Source of the DNA: an uncultured Oscillospiraceae bacterium
GTDB taxonomy: Bacteria > Bacillota > Clostridia > Oscillospirales > Oscillospiraceae
Reading direction: 5' to 3'
DNA length: 9,288 nt
Assembly: GCA_944385775.1 (NCBI GenBank)
Contig: CALWYM010000084.1
Span: 1 to 9,288, forward strand
Positions 5,274 to 9,288 of the stretch are shown in pieces. Below the pieces are notes generated by a model. The model worked only from the letters and a program-made list of their open reading frames with translations, did no database searches and had not been told where the DNA came from. How positions within the stretch are numbered: position 1 is the stretch's first letter; each line of letters begins with the position of its first letter. A program made the position numbers and the translations under genes.

Positions 5274-7293
5274 TTGGCAGTATTCCTTCCTCATCAGGGA
5301 CCATGTCATCAGGAGGAATGACTATGCCCTGGTCCCCCTGGTTTGAGGAAGTATTTCCGGTTTGCGGGATTTCAGCACCGCCGTTTCCAGAACCAGTCGC
5401 AGGGGTACCCGGCTCTGTTGTGCCGGTTCCAGTCTCCGAGGACCCATCATCAGACGTATCCTGTCCTGAATCGCTACCCTGATTCTCTGTCCCAGTATTA
5501 GTATCAGGCTCATTGACCACAGGCGCCTCAACCTTTTCAGGTCCCTGTGACACCTGAAGTACTACTTTGGTATGAATCGGAACTTCTTCGCCGGCCTCAT
5601 AGCTCTGGAACATGACATACCCTTCCTCAACATCATCGCTGAAAGCATATTCCTCGCTGTAACTCAAATCATAGCTTTGAAGTCTTAAAATAGCCTGTTC
5701 AAGGGACATGTTCGTTACATTTGGAACAGGTACAAGGGGCACCTCAACTCCGGAGCTGTACGTAATATATACTGTTGCTCCATCATAAAGCATAACTCCC
5801 TCGTCAGGATACTGTTCAATAACATATCCCTGGGTAACATCTTCACTTGGCTCTGCGTTAATCTCTATATTTACGTCTACATCAAGAGATCTTATCAGGC
5901 TTTCCGCGTCACGATAATCCTTATTCAATATTCCCGGCATTGTGACTTCGTTTTTCCCGGCTGACACTGTAAGGGTAACATCTATCTTTGAATCAGACAC
6001 CACCACAGAGCGCTCTGCAGCAGGATCCTGGGATATGATATACCCCTCCTCGTATTCCTCGCTCACCACATTTTCAACGGTAAAATCATAAATTTTTTCG
6101 TAGCTGGAATTACCCATTACATTATCAAGGTACATACCTACAAAATTATCAACTGAAATTCTCTCATCCTGGGGATTAAGCCAATCCTTAATCGCATAAT
6201 TCCACATAAACCAGACAAGACCGATAAGGAAAACTATTATACAAAATATTCCCACAAGCGTGGTCGTGGAACTGGCCTTACGCCTGTTTTTTCGGTAATC
6301 TTCCTTTGTGTTTCTATCACGGGAAATTGCGTTACCAGATGACCTTTTAACCGGTGTCTCATGGCTCTTAATGGAACCAATCACCCCGGTGGGAATTACT
6401 TTTGTACTGTCCACGTCATCTCCGTCTGATGAGCTGGGCACAGAGCTGTAATTAAATCTTATGGACGGATTTTTTCTAAACTCCTCTAAATCCGCTAAAA
6501 GCGCATCAGCAGAAGGATACCTGGCATCAAGATTCGGCTCCATTGCGTGCATGGTAATATCCTCAAGACCAGCAGGAATATCCGGGTTTATCTCCCTCGG
6601 CATAAGGGGAATTGAGCTTATATGCTGTATTGCAATAGATACTGCAGAATCCCCCTCAAACGGAAGCCTGCTTGTAAGCATCTCATACATTACAACTCCC
6701 ACAGAATAAATATCACTTCTGGCATCAACAGCACCACCCTTTGCCTGTTCAGGAGAAATGTAATGAACTGAACCTAACGCCTCCTGAGTTAGGGTATTCT
6801 GAGTTGAAAGGAGCCTTGCAATACCGAAATCAGCCACCTTTACGCTGCCGTCTTTAAGTATCATAATATTGTGAGGCTTAATATCACGGTGAATTATGCC
6901 TCTAGAATGAGCGTGACTTAAAGCCTTTGCAATCTGCGTTGTAAAATGAAGGGCTTCTTTCCAGTTCAAAATGCCCTTTCTGTTAATGTACTGCTTAAGA
7001 GTAATTCCCTCTATAAGCTCCATTACGATGTAGTCAATATTGTCGCTGTGACTGACATCGTAAACAGCAACTATATTAGGATGAGAAAGCATGGCCACAG
7101 CCTGGCTTTCAGCATGAAAACGCTTTCTGAGCTCGGCGTCCTGAGCGAGGTCGCTTTTCAATATTTTAATTGCAACAAACCTGTTCAGCCTGTGACAGCG
7201 TGCCTTATAAACAACCGCCATTCCGCCCGAACCTATCTTCTCCAGTATTTCATATCTATTATCAAGAAATTGTCCAATATAGACGTCTTCCAT
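5266..7293 (-). CDS. prkC: PASTA-domain transmembrane Ser/Thr protein kinase PrkC
   Basis: The 675-residue protein has an N-terminal Hanks-type kinase domain (about 14-275), a basic juxtamembrane linker, one membrane helix (about 344-366) and three extracellular PASTA repeats (about 380-446, 447-515, 516-584). Kinase landmarks are the glycine loop IGSGGMAVVY (20-29), K43, E62, the catalytic loop HRDIKPHN (135-142; D137), DFG at 155-157, threonines 164, 167 and 169 in the activation loop, and the GSVHYISPEQA segment. All catalytic residues are intact. PASTA repeats bind peptidoglycan fragments; the B. subtilis homologue triggers germination in response to muropeptides. After PASTA 3 comes an unusual 89-residue tail (587-675) rich in G, S, T, D, E, N, Q and P with no hydrophobic stretch. 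The ATG at 7293 has GGGAGGG 6 nt upstream. The TGA overlaps the rsgA start by 8 nt. Confidence 0.96.
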   Translation of the reverse strand: MEDVYIGQFLDNRYEILEKIGSGGMAVVYKARCHRLNRFVAIKILKSDLAQDAELRKRFHAESQAVAMLSHPNIVAVYDVSHSDNIDYIVMELIEGITLKQYINRKGILNWKEALHFTTQIAKALSHAHSRGIIHRDIKPHNIMILKDGSVKVADFGIARLLSTQNTLTQEALGSVHYISPEQAKGGAVDARSDIYSVGVVMYEMLTSRLPFEGDSAVSIAIQHISSIPLMPREINPDIPAGLEDITMHAMEPNLDARYPSADALLADLEEFRKNPSIRFNYSSVPSSSDGDDVDSTKVIPTGVIGSIKSHETPVKRSSGNAISRDRNTKEDYRKNRRKASSTTTLVGIFCIIVFLIGLVWFMWNYAIKDWLNPQDERISVDNFVGMYLDNVMGNSSYEKIYDFTVENVVSEEYEEGYIISQDPAAERSVVVSDSKIDVTLTVSAGKNEVTMPGILNKDYRDAESLIRSLDVDVNIEINAEPSEDVTQGYVIEQYPDEGVMLYDGATVYITYSSGVEVPLVPVPNVTNMSLEQAILRLQSYDLSYSEEYAFSDDVEEGYVMFQSYEAGEEVPIHTKVVLQVSQGPEKVEAPVVNEPDTNTGTENQGSDSGQDTSDDGSSETGTGTTEPGTPATGSGNGGAEIPQTGNTSSNQGDQGIVIPPDDMVPDEEGILPNG

Positions 7294-7334
7294 TAAAATC
7301 CCTCCCTGAGGAATATTGCTAACTTATTCATTTC

Positions 7335-8066
7335 TTACCTTTGGCACAACACTATTGTAACATTATCAGGTGCGCCGTACTCCAATGCCAAGGCAAGAAG
7401 AGTGTTGCAGCACTCCTTAACAGATACTGAGGTTTTGACAACATCAAGCACCTCTTCATCTGTTACAAGATTAGTAAGGCCATCAGTGCAGAGCAAAATG
7501 TAATCTCCGGACTTTATATCCATTGAAAAAGTATCACACTCCACAGTCTCAACTGTACCTACCGCTCTTGTTATAAGGTTTTTACTTGGATGAAGGCGTG
7601 ACTCCTCCCTGGTAATATCCCCTCTTGCAACCATATCCTCAACCACAGAATGATCTCTTGTTATTTGAGTCATCGTCCCATCTGCAATCAAATATGCCCG
7701 ACTGTCTCCAACATTTGCAACATAGAGCTTATCACCTTTAATCACTGCGGAAACCATGGTCGTCCCCATGCCTCTGCAGTCAGAATCTGTCTGACTTAAT
7801 TCATATACAGCGCTGTTAGAAATCTCCGCCAAATGCTTCATTTCCGAAAGTATATGTTCCGGCGGAATATATGGCAATGACTTTTTGGCCTCTGTTTTAA
7901 ATACCCGTATTGCAAGCTCACTTGCAACATTTCCGGCCTTTGCCCCACCCATACCATCGCAGACCAAAAGTATAGAAAGGTCATCATCGGGAGAATTATA
8001 GGTATAAAAAGCATCCTGATTCTGGCTTCTGACAATACCTCTGTCAGTAACTGCCCATGAATTCAT
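7335..8066 (-). CDS. prpC: PP2C-family Ser/Thr protein phosphatase (PrpC/Stp), partner of PrkC
   Basis: This 243-residue single-domain protein has the PPM/PP2C signature throughout. D18 lies in RSQNQDAF, D37-G38 in LLVCDGMGG, the NVGDSRAYL strand is present, D195 lies in LLCTDGLTN, and D234 lies in APDNVT. These aspartates bind the Mn2+/Mg2+ pair that activates water for phosphoester hydrolysis. There is no signal peptide or membrane segment, so it is cytosolic. Bacterial members remove phosphate from the PASTA kinase encoded next door and from its substrates. The ATG at 8066 sits within the last codons of rlmN (23 nt overlap) with GAGGG about 9 nt upstream, and prkC follows after 41 nt. B. 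subtilis PrpC is of similar size (about 250 residues). All metal-binding positions look intact, so an active enzyme is expected. Confidence 0.95.
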   Translation of the reverse strand: MNSWAVTDRGIVRSQNQDAFYTYNSPDDDLSILLVCDGMGGAKAGNVASELAIRVFKTEAKKSLPYIPPEHILSEMKHLAEISNSAVYELSQTDSDCRGMGTTMVSAVIKGDKLYVANVGDSRAYLIADGTMTQITRDHSVVEDMVARGDITREESRLHPSKNLITRAVGTVETVECDTFSMDIKSGDYILLCTDGLTNLVTDEEVLDVVKTSVSVKECCNTLLALALEYGAPDNVTIVLCQR

Positions 8067-9132
8067 TATAATCAGCCCTCATCTCTTTTTTATCTCTCAA
8101 ACTCTTTCTTCTGAGCTGACCACAGGAGGCGTCTATATCAGGACCAAGCTTCCGTCTCACTGTGACATTTATATTATGCTTATGCAGTATCGAAATAAAT
8201 CTCTTTAAATTTTCCGGTGTACTTGGATGAAGAGGACTCTCCTCCACCTCGTTGAGAGGTATCAGATTAACGTGACAGCCCATTCCACCCACAAGGGTCG
8301 AAAGTTTTTCAGCATGATACGGAGTATCATTTACACCGTCTATCATGGCATACTCAAAAGAAATTCTCCTGCCCGTCTTGTCAAAATAATTACGGCAGGA
8401 TTTCATAAGTTTCTCAACGCCGTATCCTTTATTAACCGGCATAATCTTTGACCTGGTTTCGTCATCAGGTCCATGAAGTGATACCGATAATGTTAATTGT
8501 AGATTAAAATCAGCCAGTTTGTCAACCTTTTCCGTAAGTCCGCAGGTTGAAAGCGAAATATGTCTCATTCCTATGTTAAGTCCGTCACTGTTATTAACGA
8601 GCTTTAAAAATCGTATAACATTATCAAAATTATCCAATGGCTCCCCTATTCCCATCATAACAATATTGGAAATATCAAGCCCTGAATCAAGCTGGGAAAA
8701 CATTACCTGGTCTAGAATTTCAGATGGTAAAAGATCACGGATTTTTCCGCCTATTGTAGACGCGCAGAAAGCGCAACCCATTCGGCATCCCACCTGTGAC
8801 GAAACGCAAACTGTATTTCCGTGCTTATATCTCATTATAACCGTTTCAACGGCATTTCCATCCATAAGCTCCCACAGGTACTTAATAGTTCCGTCAAGCT
8901 TGGAAACCTGTTTTCTTACCGCCACCGGGACTGTAATGTAAAATGTGCTGTTTAGCTTTTCCCTCAGGCTTTTTGAGAGGTTCGTCATATCCTCAAAACT
9001 TGTAACCCCTGACCACAGCCATTTAAAAATCTGTTTTCCGCGGTATCTTGGCTCGCCCATAGCAGCAAGCTGTTCATCTAATTCTTCCGGTAAAAGGGAC
9101 TTAATATCTATTTTTTTCGTTTCATCTTGCAT
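8044..9132 (-). CDS. rlmN: Dual-specificity 23S rRNA A2503 / tRNA A37 C2-methyltransferase RlmN (radical SAM)
   Basis: This 362-residue protein is full length for RlmN. It installs 2-methyladenosine at A2503 of 23S rRNA and, in studied species, at A37 of some tRNAs. The radical-SAM cluster motif is C116-x3-C120-x2-C123 (CRMGCAFC). The two extra cysteines needed for the methyl-transfer mechanism are also present: C109 in the TVCVSSQVGC block and C337 in DIDASCGQL. The GIGEPLDN SAM-binding segment and the SLHGPDDETR block are intact. The last 25 residues after C337 are a basic tail. The ATG at 9132 lies inside the end of rsmB, with a weak GGATGGG 8 nt upstream. The 3' end overlaps the phosphatase gene by 23 nt. 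The Cfr paralogue (C8 methylation, antibiotic resistance) is less likely because length, context and sequence blocks fit RlmN. Confidence 0.96.
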   Translation of the reverse strand: MQDETKKIDIKSLLPEELDEQLAAMGEPRYRGKQIFKWLWSGVTSFEDMTNLSKSLREKLNSTFYITVPVAVRKQVSKLDGTIKYLWELMDGNAVETVIMRYKHGNTVCVSSQVGCRMGCAFCASTIGGKIRDLLPSEILDQVMFSQLDSGLDISNIVMMGIGEPLDNFDNVIRFLKLVNNSDGLNIGMRHISLSTCGLTEKVDKLADFNLQLTLSVSLHGPDDETRSKIMPVNKGYGVEKLMKSCRNYFDKTGRRISFEYAMIDGVNDTPYHAEKLSTLVGGMGCHVNLIPLNEVEESPLHPSTPENLKRFISILHKHNINVTVRRKLGPDIDASCGQLRRKSLRDKKEMRADYNEFMGSY

Positions 9133-9288
9133 ATGAAAAACCCATCCGTATCACATATATGGGGCAAAATAGTCGCCATGCCGTAAATTTTTCCAAAAGG
9201 CTCCGGCAACTCAAAATCCCACAGCTCAAAATCCGTATTTTCCTGTAAAAACGAATTTACCACCTGCTCGTTTTCTCTTTTAAGTATG
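9108..9288 (-). CDS. rsmB: 16S rRNA (cytosine-C5) methyltransferase RsmB, C-terminal end (5' part outside window)
   Basis: Translating the minus strand from 9287 gives an open frame of 59 residues ending in TAG at 9110-9108. The rest of the gene lies beyond the window edge. The fragment begins with ILKRENEQVVNSFL, which matches the block after the catalytic region of RsmB/Sun methyltransferases, where a conserved ENE.VV..FL segment follows the 'YSTCS' strand. It ends with ILPHICDTDGFFICKMK, the typical C-terminal 'P...G.DGFF.A...' strand of this family. RsmB methylates C967 (E. coli numbering) of 16S rRNA with S-adenosylmethionine. The catalytic cysteines are not in view. The frame overlaps the start of rlmN by 25 nt, so the two are probably translationally coupled. 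Position before rlmN-prpC-prkC-rsgA agrees with the usual Firmicute order. I am confident of the family; completeness cannot be judged. Confidence 0.88.
   Translation of the reverse strand, partial: ILKRENEQVVNSFLQENTDFELWDFELPEPFGKIYGMATILPHICDTDGFFICKMKRKK

Noticed and set aside
5320..5370. IPQTGN near the PrkC C-terminus as a sortase anchoring signal
   Set aside because: No hydrophobic segment or basic tail follows it, and the protein already has a membrane helix.
6946..7296. Plus-strand open frame of 116 residues antisense to the prkC kinase domain
   Set aside because: Fully contained in the conserved kinase domain and without a convincing start signal.
8519..8941. Plus-strand open frame of 140 residues antisense to rlmN
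   Set aside because: It lies wholly inside rlmN, whose radical-SAM motifs are clear; the Ser-rich translation looks like a reverse-frame shadow.
8044..9132. Cfr-type antibiotic resistance methyltransferase
   Set aside because: Conserved RlmN context and full-length RlmN blocks make the housekeeping enzyme far more likely.

Overview
The window reads as one strand of a low-to-mid G+C, endospore-forming Firmicute, most likely a Clostridia member such as a Lachnospiraceae relative. This rests on spore-coat CotJ proteins, a CwlD-type amidase, a PASTA-domain Ser/Thr kinase paired with a PP2C phosphatase, and strong AGGAGG ribosome binding sites. All twelve genes lie on the minus strand, so transcription runs from high to low coordinates. 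Intergenic gaps are mostly short or absent.

Region 1 (9288 to about 4360) is a conserved Firmicute block: the 3' end of rsmB, then rlmN, a PP2C phosphatase (prpC/stp), prkC and rsgA. It combines rRNA modification, ribosome small-subunit maturation and a reversible Ser/Thr phosphorylation switch. The genes overlap or nearly touch, and the run ends in a hairpin plus T-tract right after rsgA. The rpe gene that commonly follows rsgA in Firmicutes is absent at this point.

Region 2 (4341 to 2048) is a tight accessory run: a MutT-like Nudix hydrolase, an AlkD-like HEAT-repeat DNA glycosylase, a small P-loop nucleotide kinase-like protein whose Walker A lysine is replaced by threonine, and an alpha/beta-hydrolase esterase. 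The first two suggest protection against damaged nucleotides and bases; the last two are of unknown specificity.

Region 3 (about 2047 to 870) is a spore-coat unit: a single gene encoding what are normally two proteins, CotJA and CotJB, followed by cotJC (a manganese-catalase-like coat protein). They are joined by a TAATG stop/start overlap, and a strong intrinsic terminator follows.

Region 4 (about 850 to 11) is a CwlD-type N-acetylmuramoyl-L-alanine amidase behind a near-consensus vegetative-type promoter. CwlD acts in spore cortex modification, and PrkC-family kinases can signal germination in response to peptidoglycan fragments. The window therefore holds two separate links between cell-wall chemistry and spores.

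No RNA genes, CRISPR arrays, insertion sequences or phage genes were seen. I found no clearly new multi-gene system. The least ordinary items are the CotJA-CotJB fusion, the Walker A variant kinase-like protein, and the long acidic/polar C-terminal tail on PrkC.
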